Source: JBCCQH01 sp039024435 (GTDB taxonomy: Bacteria; Bacteroidota; Bacteroidia; J057; JADKCL01). From it: a DNA stretch of 64,000 nucleotides. The stretch covers positions 1-64,000 of the forward strand of contig JBCCQH010000006.1 in NCBI GenBank assembly GCA_039024435.1, written 5' to 3'. Under the pieces are notes generated by a model, which saw only the letters and a program-made list of their open reading frames with translations, had not been told where the DNA came from and ran no database searches. Made by a program: the position numbers and the translations under genes. Shown here piece by piece: positions 17,339 to 26,262 of the stretch. How positions within the stretch are numbered: the stretch's first letter is position 1; each line of letters starts with the position of its first letter.

Positions 17339-20191
17339 ATGAATCCGCGAATTGCGATTGTTTCCTTGCTTGCTTTTGGATGGCTCTTGCTCACCGGAAC
17401 ATGGCTTTCCGCCCAGTTTACGACGGCGGTGCTGGATGGTGTGATCAGTCCGGGTGAGTACGGCACCCACGTCGACGGTGCCAATCAGCAATTGGAAGGC
17501 AGTACCACTTACTACATGTCCTGGGACAACACCAATCTTTACCTCGCTTTTTCCGGGTCCAATGCCACCGAGGGTGCAGTCATCTACCTCGATGTCAATC
17601 CCACCTTTCCGGTCAATGGTGGCACCGATGCCGACGGCAGTCTTACCGGATTTTGGAATTACGACGCGAACCAGGCTCAGCAGCCCTTTCGCGCCGATTT
17701 TGTGCTGTACTACAAGGATTCCTACCACGAATACCGCTATGCGGACGGGGCTGGCTATTGGGGCACCCAGACCGCCAATACCCTCGCCAATGGCTCAAAC
17801 TTGGGCAGCAACACAATGGAAATCGCGGTTCCCTGGAACGTCCTCACCCAAGGCGGAGGACGCCCTCGCCGCTTCAATTGGCATACTTTTAAGGTCTACT
17901 ACGCCAATGCTTCCAACAACGGCGTCTACCACGCGGTTCCGCCCGGAAATCCCACCTGCGCCTGCAACACCGAGCCGAACAACACCTTTGTGACGCACTA
18001 CTATAATGTCTTCCGCACCGGAAACTTCATCTCCACGTTGCCGTTTTCTACCCAGAGTTTTACCTACCACGAGGACAATAGTGCGCCCGGCAGTGGGGGT
18101 TACATCCTCAATGGGGGCAGCTTTTTTGATGTGACGGTCAATGACAACAGCCTCGACAACCTCGATAACGATCCCGGGAACCACGTCTACGACAACAACG
18201 GCATCGCCAATCGCTTGCTGGTCGAGGGAAATCTGAACATCGCAAATGACCTCTACATCGGACCCGGTTCCGCCTTGCTGCCGGCGGACAATGGGAGCGG
18301 GGCGGTTGTGGCGACCCTCACCATGACGGGCGATACTGGCGCGGTGTACAATTTTGGCCGGATCGACGCCAATCCCGAGGCCAGCACCTTCAACGACTGG
18401 AACAATCGCCGGATGGACTTGGTGATCGACGGCAACATCACCCTCGAAGCTTCTCCGCTGTTCAAAGAGCGCTATCGCCTCGCCAACATTACCGTCAATT
18501 CCGGGGACAGCCTCTTGGGACCGGACACCGACTCCACCAACCTGGAATTGCAGTGGGGACTCCTGAACAACAACGGTGTGGTGGACTTCGGCGATGGCAG
18601 CGCGGGTGTTGTCGACCTGGGAACGCGCGGTGACTGGTCGCAGCAAAACGATTACTTCTTCAACAGTAGCCTGGGTACCGGCCAGTGGTTCCTGCACGAC
18701 GTCCTCATCGGGCGCAATTCTTCAGCTTTGCGCCCAGTCAATGGCGGAAATGCCGTCCTCCTGCAGATCCAAGGTGATTTCGAAAACTACGATGAATTTG
18801 TTGCGAAAGATGGTTCCGGTGAACTCGACGTAGTGATGGCAGGGCGTTTTGCCCAGTACATTCGGGGAAATGTCACCGAGACCACCGCCGGAAGAACCAC
18901 CTTTCACAACCTGGAAATCGCCAATTCGACCGGACTCGGCGACTACAACAATTCGGGTGATGTCTTCTTTGTGTCGTTCGGCGGCGGCAATATCGAATAC
19001 GTACTCACCGGTCAGCTCACCCTGACTTCGGGAGACCTGGTGACGCGGGACCGCACCAATCCAGCAACGGTCCACAACCTAACCCTGACCGACACCGCCA
19101 CGGTGAATTTCTCCGGGGCGAGCAGCAACCTCACCACCGCCGGTTCCTGTTTCATCGACGGACCGGTGCGCTACGAAGTGGCCAATGCTTTGCCCGTCGT
19201 GCGGGAGTTTCCGGTGGGAAAATCGCTGCTCCTCAGCGGTTACCTCCTCGGTGACTACCGCCACCTGACCCTGGACTTGGACCACGATGCGGCGACTCCG
19301 ACGGTATACACGGTAGAAATGTTCCTGGATGACCGCTCTAATTTTTACACCTTTCCGCCGCCCACGCCGGAGCTCATCACCTGGATATCTCGGCAGCGCT
19401 ATTGGAACGTCACCAAAAGCGCCGGCGCCAATGTCCAAAATGCGCTGATCACGCTTGACTACGATGTGGACGAGCGCAATGATGGGGTGACGAATCCCGG
19501 AGGGCTGCGCATCGTAAAGGACGATGGGGTGGGGAATTGGGTCAATATTGCGGTGGGGGGAGGCGGCACGGGCACTGGCACCGGACGCATCACCAGCAAT
19601 TCCTTCACCGATTTCAGTGATTTTACCCTGGCCAGTATCGATGGGGGGATGCCCTTGCCGGTCGAGATGCTCAGTTTTGCCGCCGTGAGGGCGGATGATG
19701 CGGTGCGCCTGGATTGGAGCACGGCAAATGAAATCAACAGCGACTACTTTGTGGTGGAACGCAGCCGGGACCGGTTGGTTTTTCGACCGATTGGCGAAGT
19801 GCCAGCGGCGGGAAATTCCGCTGGCTTGCGCGCTTATCGGCATTGGGACCGCGACCTCGAGCCGGGCGTGGAGCAGTACCATTACCGCTTGCGGGCGGTC
19901 GACCAAGACGGCTCCACCCAATTTTCCGAGATCCGGGCCGTGAATCTCACCCCAGGAGGCAGCATCGCGGTCTTTCCGAATCCAGCGGCTTCGTCGCTGA
20001 CGGTGCGCTCGGAGGGGCCGATGATTCAGCAGCTCCGTTTGTACAATGGGCTGGGGCAGGTAGTCGCGGATCGCCCGGTGGCTGCAACCCAAGTGATACT
20101 CGCGGTGGAAACATTGGCCGCCGGCATGTATTACTTGGAGATCCGAACGGCCACCGGCGTGGTGGCCCAACCAATTCAGGTACGGCACTGA
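17339..20191 (+). CDS. large T9SS-secreted protein with an N-terminal CBM9/DOMON-like domain
   Basis: A 950-residue protein. A signal peptide (ending LSAQ) is followed by a domain of about 210 residues starting LDGVISPGEYGTHVDG, which resembles carbohydrate-binding family 9/DOMON-like beta sandwiches. The centre (about 230-780) is Asn/Gly/Thr-rich and looks like repeated beta strands. Then PLPVEMLSFAAVRADDAVRLDW begins the fibronectin-like module that often precedes sorting signals, and the last 75 residues (VFPNPAASSLTV to the end) are a T9SS type A sorting domain. So it is exported by Sec, secreted by T9SS and anchored on the cell surface. Its position behind a sugar transporter suggests carbohydrate contact, but no catalytic domain is seen. 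The start at 17339 follows the signal peptide. Confidence 0.85.
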   Translation: MNPRIAIVSLLAFGWLLLTGTWLSAQFTTAVLDGVISPGEYGTHVDGANQQLEGSTTYYMSWDNTNLYLAFSGSNATEGAVIYLDVNPTFPVNGGTDADGSLTGFWNYDANQAQQPFRADFVLYYKDSYHEYRYADGAGYWGTQTANTLANGSNLGSNTMEIAVPWNVLTQGGGRPRRFNWHTFKVYYANASNNGVYHAVPPGNPTCACNTEPNNTFVTHYYNVFRTGNFISTLPFSTQSFTYHEDNSAPGSGGYILNGGSFFDVTVNDNSLDNLDNDPGNHVYDNNGIANRLLVEGNLNIANDLYIGPGSALLPADNGSGAVVATLTMTGDTGAVYNFGRIDANPEASTFNDWNNRRMDLVIDGNITLEASPLFKERYRLANITVNSGDSLLGPDTDSTNLELQWGLLNNNGVVDFGDGSAGVVDLGTRGDWSQQNDYFFNSSLGTGQWFLHDVLIGRNSSALRPVNGGNAVLLQIQGDFENYDEFVAKDGSGELDVVMAGRFAQYIRGNVTETTAGRTTFHNLEIANSTGLGDYNNSGDVFFVSFGGGNIEYVLTGQLTLTSGDLVTRDRTNPATVHNLTLTDTATVNFSGASSNLTTAGSCFIDGPVRYEVANALPVVREFPVGKSLLLSGYLLGDYRHLTLDLDHDAATPTVYTVEMFLDDRSNFYTFPPPTPELITWISRQRYWNVTKSAGANVQNALITLDYDVDERNDGVTNPGGLRIVKDDGVGNWVNIAVGGGGTGTGTGRITSNSFTDFSDFTLASIDGGMPLPVEMLSFAAVRADDAVRLDWSTANEINSDYFVVERSRDRLVFRPIGEVPAAGNSAGLRAYRHWDRDLEPGVEQYHYRLRAVDQDGSTQFSEIRAVNLTPGGSIAVFPNPAASSLTVRSEGPMIQQLRLYNGLGQVVADRPVAATQVILAVETLAAGMYYLEIRTATGVVAQPIQVRH

Positions 20192-20603
20192 GGCCCTGCG
20201 TGTGCTTAGGTGGACGTTGCCGCGGGCACTGTGGATATTTCTTGGGGATACCCGGCGCAAGAATTTGGCGGAAGCACCGTCCAACCAGCAACCATCGTTC
20301 ATTTATGCGGAATGCCGGGCAATGGCCGACTGCATACCGGGACTTCGTTTGACGAGTAAATCGGGGATTTGGGGCAATCATCGCCGGAATTTTTCCCGGC
20401 GCCACCATAAACTTTTTTTCCCGAACTTCGTTCTCAACAGAACCTTGCCCATCGGGCGAGATACCTAAATCAGATCGACCGAACGACGCAAAATAACTGG
20501 TTGAAAACGTCACTTGAACTGTGAAGAAAAGTGGTTTTTGATTGGAAAAATTTATGTCTAAATTTGGTCACAATGCAGTAATATTTCGCTAAAACAATAG
20601 ATT
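20192..20603. other. intergenic region before clpP
   Basis: 412 bases with no credible gene on either strand. A 6 bp stem CGCCGG/CCGGCG (20382-20401) is followed 11 nt later by a T-run (20413-20419); too far for a good intrinsic terminator, but it may act as a weak one for the preceding gene. The last 100 bases are AT-rich as expected for the clpP promoter; no exact TAnnTTTG is seen. Confidence 0.5.
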
Positions 20604-21281
20604 ATGGACTACAACGAGTTTCAGAAATATGCCGTCAAGCACCGTGGGATCAGCAGCCTGACCATGCACCAATATACCAGCGCCGTAAACAGCCAGATCT
20701 ACAATTTGACGCCAAACATCATCGAGGAACGGCAGATGAACATTGCCGTGATGGACGTCTTTTCCCGCTTGATGATGGACCGCATCATTTTCCTGGGCAT
20801 GGCGATCAACGATCAAGTGGCGAATATCGTCGTGGCGCAATTGTTGTTCCTGGATTCGACGGATAAGAAAAACGATGTCTACGTATACCTTAATTCGCCC
20901 GGCGGCTCGGTTTACGACGGCCTTGCGATTTACGATACGATGCAGTACATCAACCCGGACGTAGCGACGATCTGCACCGGTATGGCAGCTTCTATGGGAG
21001 CGGTCTTGTTGTGTGCCGGGGCCGATGGCAAGCGCACCGGACTTCCGCATTCGCGGGTGATGATTCACCAGCCGCTCGGCGGCGCCCAGGGACAAGCTTC
21101 CGACATCGCCATCGTCCACGAGCAAATGCAGAAAATCAAGCAAGAACTGTACAAAATTATTGCTGACCATTCCAAGCAGGATATTGAAAAGGTAGCGAAA
21201 GATTCCGACCGCGACTACTGGATGACGGCGGATGAAGCAAAAGAATATGGCCTGATCGACGAGGTGCTCCGACACAGTTGA
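20604..21281 (+). CDS. clpP: ATP-dependent Clp protease proteolytic subunit
   Basis: A 225-residue serine peptidase (S14) that assembles into a tetradecamer and degrades proteins handed over by ClpX or ClpA. The catalytic triad is visible as Ser130 in TGMAASMGAVLL, His155 in RVMIHQPLGG and Asp204 in SDRDYWM. The handle and Gly-rich strand (YLNSPGGSVYDGLAIYDTM) are normal. Residues 1-30 form an N-terminal extension relative to E. coli ClpP, as in other Bacteroidetes, and may be a propeptide. clpX follows after 31 nt, the usual order, in one transcription unit closed by the terminator at 22571. Confidence 0.97.
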   Translation: MDYNEFQKYAVKHRGISSLTMHQYTSAVNSQIYNLTPNIIEERQMNIAVMDVFSRLMMDRIIFLGMAINDQVANIVVAQLLFLDSTDKKNDVYVYLNSPGGSVYDGLAIYDTMQYINPDVATICTGMAASMGAVLLCAGADGKRTGLPHSRVMIHQPLGGAQGQASDIAIVHEQMQKIKQELYKIIADHSKQDIEKVAKDSDRDYWMTADEAKEYGLIDEVLRHS

Positions 21282-21312
21282 TCCCAGGCCGCCATTTAGA
21301 GGCCGAAACAAC

Positions 21313-22548
21313 ATGGCAGATAAGAAACAACAATCGTCTTGTTCATTTTGCGGGCGATCCAAGAAAGAAGTTGATGTTCTGCTCGCCGGATACGGCGGCG
21401 CGCACATCTGTAATTTTTGCGTAGATCAGGCGCACCAGATCATCAAAGAGGAATTCAAAAAGAAGACCTCCCACAAAGCCTTGAACATGCTGAAACCCAG
21501 CGAAATCAAGGAGCATCTGGACAAGTACGTGATCGGGCAGCACACAGCCAAGCGAGTGATCTCGGTGGCAGTGTACAACCACTTCAAGCGGATCAATGCC
21601 CGGCTGGATGCCGCCGATGAAGTTGAACTCGAAAAGAGCAATATTATGCTCATTGGGTCGACCGGAACCGGGAAAACGCTGATTGCCCGAACCATCGCAA
21701 AAATTCTTAACGTTCCCTTTTGCATCGCCGATGCTACGGTGCTGACCGAAGCCGGTTACGTAGGGGAGGACGTCGAATCGGTGCTGGTGCGCTTGTTGCA
21801 AGCCGCAGACTACGACGTGGATGCGGCCCAACGCGGTATCGTTTACATCGATGAACTGGACAAAATTGCCCGCAAAAGCGACAATCCCTCCATCACGCGT
21901 GATGTATCCGGCGAGGGCGTGCAGCAAGCACTGCTCAAACTCCTCGAAGGAACCGTCGCCAATGTCCCCCCGAAAGGCGGACGCAAGCACCCCGAGCAAA
22001 GCATGGTACAAGTCGATACCAGCAACATCCTTTTCATTTGCGGAGGCGCATTTGATGGCTTGGACAAAATCATCAAAAGCCGCGTATCGGTGCAAACGGT
22101 TGGGTTCAAAACCGGTCTGAATCAGGAAGAAGTCGACGACACAAATTTTTTCCGCTACGCACAGCCGGGCGATCTGCGTCGGTTTGGCTTGATTCCGGAG
22201 ATCATTGGCCGCTTGCCGGTACTCACCTATTTGGATCCCCTGGACCGGGAAGCTCTCAAGATGATTCTCACCAAGCCCAAGAATGCATTGGTGAAACAGT
22301 ACGAAAAGCTGTTTTCCCTTGATGGCAAAGACCTGGAGTTTGAGGAAGGGGCCATCGACTTCATCGTCGAAATGGCCGACGAATTGGCTTTGGGTGCCCG
22401 GGGCTTGCGCTCGATCATGGAAGCGATCATGCTTGATGCCATGTACGAGCTGCCGGACAGCAAAAAGAAAAAGTTTGTCATCAGTGAGAAGTACGCCCGG
22501 GAGAAATTTTCCCGGATTGATGCGGTCAACCTCAAGATTGCAAGCTGA
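21313..22548 (+). CDS. clpX: ATP-dependent Clp protease ATP-binding subunit ClpX
   Basis: A 411-residue AAA+ unfoldase that recognises substrates and feeds them to ClpP. The N-terminal zinc-binding domain has four cysteines (Cys10, Cys13, Cys33, Cys36). The ATPase domain has Walker A GSTGTGKT, Walker B VYIDELDKI, the sensor SNILFICGGAF and the ClpP-binding IGF-type loop region RVSVQTVGFKTG (here VGF in place of IGF). The C-terminal subdomain with GARGLRSIMEAIM is complete. Length is normal. It is the second gene of the clpP-clpX operon. Confidence 0.98.
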   Translation: MADKKQQSSCSFCGRSKKEVDVLLAGYGGAHICNFCVDQAHQIIKEEFKKKTSHKALNMLKPSEIKEHLDKYVIGQHTAKRVISVAVYNHFKRINARLDAADEVELEKSNIMLIGSTGTGKTLIARTIAKILNVPFCIADATVLTEAGYVGEDVESVLVRLLQAADYDVDAAQRGIVYIDELDKIARKSDNPSITRDVSGEGVQQALLKLLEGTVANVPPKGGRKHPEQSMVQVDTSNILFICGGAFDGLDKIIKSRVSVQTVGFKTGLNQEEVDDTNFFRYAQPGDLRRFGLIPEIIGRLPVLTYLDPLDREALKMILTKPKNALVKQYEKLFSLDGKDLEFEEGAIDFIVEMADELALGARGLRSIMEAIMLDAMYELPDSKKKKFVISEKYAREKFSRIDAVNLKIAS

Positions 22549-22570
22549 CCGTTTAACCTGTATTACTTTG

Positions 22571-22608
22571 AAAATCCCGTCGCATTCGAAAGGTGCGGTG
22601 GGATTTTT
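22571..22608 (+). terminator. intrinsic terminator of the clpP-clpX operon
   Basis: A 14 bp stem with two G-U wobble pairs (AAAATCCCgtCGCA at 22571-22584 pairs with TGCGgtGGGATTTT at 22594-22607), a 9 nt loop, and a T-run at 22604-22608. It starts 22 nt after the clpX stop. Confidence 0.9.
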
Positions 22609-22801
22609 CCCATTGGGGGGGAACGGAAAGCCGCAATCTTTTCCGACTCGATTTTATCGGGGCGCTTTTCCGGCCGCCTTGACCGAAAATCGAGAAACCC
22701 ACGTTGGGAAAGACCACCGCTTATTGAGCATATTCTCTTCCTCCTCCGTCGTTGCCGGGTGAGTATACCCAAAACCGCCCGCGAATTTTGTATTTTCCCG
22801 T

Positions 22802-23992
22802 GTGAAGCAATACGTCACAAAAATTGTCTTGATCCTGTCGCTGGTCAGCTTTTTCGCTGACATCGCCTCGGAGATGCTGTACCCCATCCTGCCGGGATTT
22901 TTGGCCTCCATCGGATTTACCGCTTTGGGAATCGGAGTATTGGAGGCAGTGGCGAAGCTGGTGAGTGGCCTGGGCAAAACCTATTTCGGCGCCCTGTCGG
23001 ATCAACTCGACCGGCGGGTGCCTTTCATTCGGTTGGGCTACCTGCTGAGTGCCATCGCCAAACCGCTGATGGGTCTGTTCCCGCAAATGGCGCCCGTATT
23101 TGCCGCACGGTTGCTGGATCGGGTAGGGAAGGGGACACGCGGTGCTCCTCGAGATGCGCTACTGGTGGCCGAGTCAATGCCCGAAAACCGGGGCAAGGTC
23201 TTTGGTTTTCATCGGGGAATGGACACCTTGGGGGCAGTAATTGGGCCGTTGCTGGTTCTGTCGTTCATCGCGGAACGGGAACTGACCGAGCATTACGAGG
23301 CGCTGTTCCTGCTGGCCTTTGTTCCGGCGATAATTGGCGTTGGGTTGACATTTTTGCTGCCGGTCCCGCCGAAGACGGCCCGAAATTCCCGGCCCAGGAA
23401 GCCCCAACCCCTGAAAGGAATCTTTGCGTTTTGGCGAGAAGCCAGCCCCGAATACCAGCGCATCCTGGCTGGGGTGCTGTTATTTGCCCTGATCAACAGC
23501 ACCGATATGCTTCTGCTGCTGCGGGCGGCGGAAATCGGATTCAGCCCTTACGAAGTGATTTTTGCCTATGTACTCTACAATCTGGTCTACGCTGCTCTGA
23601 GCCTACCCTTTGGGAAGTGGGGAGATCGATTTGGTTTCAAGGTCGTCTTCCTGATCTCCGTTTTGCTGTTCTCTGGCTGCTATTTGGCCTTGGGTTCCGT
23701 AGAGAATACCGAGGCCATGTGGGGCATTTTTGTGGTTTACGGGGCATTTACCGCGGCCAACGACGGCTCGGTCAAGTCCTGGTTGTCCTTGCACATCCCC
23801 ACAAGCCAGCGCGCAACCGGATTGGGACTCTACGGATTCCTCGAAGTGCTCGGTTTGGCGCTCGCCAGTGCCGCGGCGGGGGCAATTTGGAAGGGCAGTT
23901 CCGGAAAAGCCCTGTTTCTGGGAGTAGGAGTCGCGGGATTTGTCATATTTTTCCTCCTTTTGTTCATTTTTCCCGCGCAACCTAAATCCTGA
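22802..23992 (+). CDS. MFS transporter
   Basis: A 396-residue protein with about 12 membrane segments starting at a GTG (22802). The first segment starts at residue 8 and the loop between segments 2 and 3 reads LSDQLDRRVPFIRLGYLL, an MFS motif A variant (G-x-L-S-D-x-x-x-R). ARLLDRVGKGTRGAPRDALLVAES is typical of a group of Bacteroidetes and actinobacterial MFS proteins related to multidrug or arabinose-type exporters. It is not closely similar to the two sugar-type MFS proteins at 14.4-17.3 kb. Monocistronic: terminator of clpX upstream and exbB with its own promoter downstream. Substrate unknown. Confidence 0.8.
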   Translation: MKQYVTKIVLILSLVSFFADIASEMLYPILPGFLASIGFTALGIGVLEAVAKLVSGLGKTYFGALSDQLDRRVPFIRLGYLLSAIAKPLMGLFPQMAPVFAARLLDRVGKGTRGAPRDALLVAESMPENRGKVFGFHRGMDTLGAVIGPLLVLSFIAERELTEHYEALFLLAFVPAIIGVGLTFLLPVPPKTARNSRPRKPQPLKGIFAFWREASPEYQRILAGVLLFALINSTDMLLLLRAAEIGFSPYEVIFAYVLYNLVYAALSLPFGKWGDRFGFKVVFLISVLLFSGCYLALGSVENTEAMWGIFVVYGAFTAANDGSVKSWLSLHIPTSQRATGLGLYGFLEVLGLALASAAAGAIWKGSSGKALFLGVGVAGFVIFFLLLFIFPAQPKS

Positions 23993-24189
23993 TCTGCCGT
24001 ATCTTAACCCGTACCTTTCCAATTCAGATCTATCGAGAAACGATCTACGCAAAAAGCACTACGTCATTTTCACCCCGGCCGATTTCGCTGCGAAGGATGA
24101 AGCCACAATGCCCCAAAGCTGTACGCAATTGCATACAACGGCGTTCAATGCTGTGCATAAGCACATCCGGGGGCGGCAGCGAATATGAC

Positions 24190-24197
24190 TAGCTTTG
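24190..24197 (+). promoter_or_regulatory. -7 promoter element of the exbB-exbD-tonB operon
   Basis: TAGCTTTG is an exact TAnnTTTG match. It lies inside the longest open frame for exbB, which begins at 24185, so transcription starting near 24201 excludes that start and favours the ATG at 24236. Confidence 0.55.
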
Positions 24198-24235
24198 AGT
24201 TTCATTACTGGAAATCCGAATTAAGCCTACGATTT

Positions 24236-24952
24236 ATGCTGTTTTTACAAGCTGACATGACTGCGGTTACGGGGGACTCTCTAGCCACCCCGGCCGGAGG
24301 CGACGTACCCGGAAAAGATACCATATTTGATACGCTGGTTTCCGGCGGCTGGACCATGATTCCGCTGTTGGTGCTATTTGTTGCCGCGCTTTACATCTTG
24401 ATTGAGCGCTACCTGACGATCAAGCGTGCCGACCGCGACACCGACCAATTCATGACCACCATTCGGTCTTACATTCTGAGCGGCAACGTGGAGCAAGCCA
24501 AGCAATACTGCATGCAGGAAAACAGCCCTTTTGCCCGGATGATCCTCAAGGGAATCAACCGTTTGGGCTCGCCCTTGCATGACATCGCCTCGGCGATTGA
24601 AGCCGTGGGCAACCTCGAGGTTCAGCAACTGGAGAAGCGATTGGGCATTCTCGCTACAATCGCCGGAGCCGGTCCCATGCTAGGCTTCTTTGGGACGGTC
24701 CTCGGGATGATCGGGGCTTTCAGTACAATCAAAGGGGCCGGAAGTGCGGTGAATCCGGGCCTCCTCGCCGGAGACATCTCGACCGCCATGGTGACCACTG
24801 CCGGCGGCTTGCTGGTGGGCGTCGTGGCTTATCTCGGCTACAATTACCTCGTCAATCTGGTCGGACGGGTGATTTACAAGATGGAAGCCACTTCCACCGA
24901 TTTTGCCGACCTGTTGCAGGAACCGGTCAGCGGTCATTCAGTTTCCAAATAA
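24236..24952 (+). CDS. exbB: MotA/TolQ/ExbB proton channel family protein
   Basis: A 238-residue inner-membrane protein that, with ExbD, forms the proton channel that powers TonB. Three membrane segments are present: GGWTMIPLLVLFVAALYILI (about 35-55), LGILATIAGAGPMLGFFGTVLGMIGAF (about 140-165) and ITTAGGLLVGVVAYLGYNYL-like segment near 190-210. The conserved GFFGTVLGMIGAF and the Ala/Thr-rich third segment lining the channel are both present. Start chosen at 24236 because of the promoter at 24190; ATG at 24257 is an alternative. exbD follows after 9 nt and tonB after that, a complete energy-coupling set. Confidence 0.92.
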   Translation: MLFLQADMTAVTGDSLATPAGGDVPGKDTIFDTLVSGGWTMIPLLVLFVAALYILIERYLTIKRADRDTDQFMTTIRSYILSGNVEQAKQYCMQENSPFARMILKGINRLGSPLHDIASAIEAVGNLEVQQLEKRLGILATIAGAGPMLGFFGTVLGMIGAFSTIKGAGSAVNPGLLAGDISTAMVTTAGGLLVGVVAYLGYNYLVNLVGRVIYKMEATSTDFADLLQEPVSGHSVSK

Positions 24953-24961
24953 GTCGGCGCT

Positions 24962-25384
24962 ATGGCATTTAAAAGCAAACTAAAGCCCAGCATTGAGTTC
25001 AGCACCTCTTCGATGGCCGACATCGTATTCCTGCTGCTGATCTTTTTCCTGCTGACTTCTCAGTTCGTGACCGACGATGCGGTGCAGATGGACCTGCCCA
25101 AAAGCGAGAGCGATCAGCCTGCGAAGGGCAATGCCTCCGTAACGATTACCAAAGAGGGCACGTACAAGTGGAAAAGCGAGGAACTGGGAGCAGGAGAGCC
25201 GCGCGAGGTTAAAGAAGCAATGCTGGTTGCGGAAATTGAAGGATACCTGACCGATTCGCTCAATGCCGACAACCGCGTGATCAACTTCCGTGGAGATACC
25301 GCGATCACCTACGGAGCCGCTGCCGTCGTCATTGCCGCCGTCGCGAAGCACGGAGGCTCAGTGGCCTTTCAAACGAGAGAATAA
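24962..25384 (+). CDS. exbD: biopolymer transport protein ExbD/TolR family
   Basis: A 140-residue protein with a short cytoplasmic start (KLKPSIEFSTSSMADIVFLLL), one membrane segment (about 19-36) carrying the conserved Asp in SMADIVFLLL (Asp20) that takes part in proton transfer, and a periplasmic domain. These are the standard ExbD features. The periplasmic part ends VAKHGGSVAFQTRE. It starts 9 nt after exbB and is followed by tonB after 17 nt; all three are surely one operon. Partners are ExbB and TonB in the inner membrane. Confidence 0.93.
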   Translation: MAFKSKLKPSIEFSTSSMADIVFLLLIFFLLTSQFVTDDAVQMDLPKSESDQPAKGNASVTITKEGTYKWKSEELGAGEPREVKEAMLVAEIEGYLTDSLNADNRVINFRGDTAITYGAAAVVIAAVAKHGGSVAFQTRE

Positions 25385-25401
25385 CCCAAAATTTGCCGAA
25401 A

Positions 25402-26262
25402 ATGAGTGTAGAACTGGAGAAAATGCAGGCCGAGCAGCAACGCGATGAGCGCCGCAACCGCAACATTGCGCTGACCATCTCGCTGTCGATCAGCGTGATA
25501 CTGTTTGGTTTGACGATGTTTTGGGTAGCTTTTGCGGGTACAGTGCCCCCAATGGAAGAGCCTGAGTGGCGGACCATCGGAACCTTTGCTGCGGACTTTG
25601 GAACCGACGCCCTCGGAAAGAAAGACATCAACAACTTCCGCAAACCGTCCCCGACTCCGGCCGACCGTCCCAAGACACCACCGAAAAAGACGCCAACGGA
25701 AACCCCGCGCCCCGCCAAAGTTTCGCCGCCAACCAGCCCAGCCATGGAATCCAACACCGAAACGGAGGTCACCACCGAGGCGCCCCAGCCTACCAAGACG
25801 GAAACTCCGGCTCCAGAGACTCCCGCCACCCAGCCGGATGCAACCCCCGTCAAAGAGACCAGCCAGGAAAGTCCCCGCAACCCCTCAAACACCGCCAGCA
25901 ACAGTGAGTCCGGCGGCTCGGACGACGGCGATACTGACAAAACCGGCAACCACGGCAATCCCAAAGCCCAGGTTCTCGGCGAAGGCATGTTCGAGTTCGG
26001 CAATGGCATCGGCGGGAACGGTGGGCGGATGCCGCTGGCCATCAAAATGCCCGAATACAACGTGCAAAACGAGGCCCGCATCAAATTTCGCTTTGTGATT
26101 TCGCCTTCCGGTGAGGTCATTCTGGTCAAGCCTGAGATGACTACTCACACCGATCTGGCCCGCATTGGGGCGGCGGCAATCAAGAAATGGCGCTTTTCCC
26201 AAGTTGAACCTTCCCGAGGAAACCTCAAGACTTCGGTCACGATCACCTTCCGCCTGAAGTGA
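25402..26262 (+). CDS. tonB: energy transducer TonB-like protein
   Basis: A 286-residue protein: an N-terminal charged segment, one membrane helix (about 23-45), a long periplasmic spacer rich in Pro, Thr, Lys and Glu (about 70-190), then a Gly-rich linker and a C-terminal TonB domain of about 75 residues (ARIKFRFVISPSGEVILVKP to ITFRLK). This is the typical TonB order and follows exbB and exbD directly, so it should transmit the proton-motive force to outer-membrane receptors such as the one at 55901. The ATG at 25402 is preferred to a TTG at 25393. The folC start overlaps its stop. Confidence 0.85.
   Translation: MSVELEKMQAEQQRDERRNRNIALTISLSISVILFGLTMFWVAFAGTVPPMEEPEWRTIGTFAADFGTDALGKKDINNFRKPSPTPADRPKTPPKKTPTETPRPAKVSPPTSPAMESNTETEVTTEAPQPTKTETPAPETPATQPDATPVKETSQESPRNPSNTASNSESGGSDDGDTDKTGNHGNPKAQVLGEGMFEFGNGIGGNGGRMPLAIKMPEYNVQNEARIKFRFVISPSGEVILVKPEMTTHTDLARIGAAAIKKWRFSQVEPSRGNLKTSVTITFRLK

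Noticed and set aside
20382..20419. Hairpin plus T-run after the T9SS gene as an intrinsic terminator
   Set aside because: The T-run starts 11 nt after the stem; too far for a normal terminator, so only noted in the intergenic entry.
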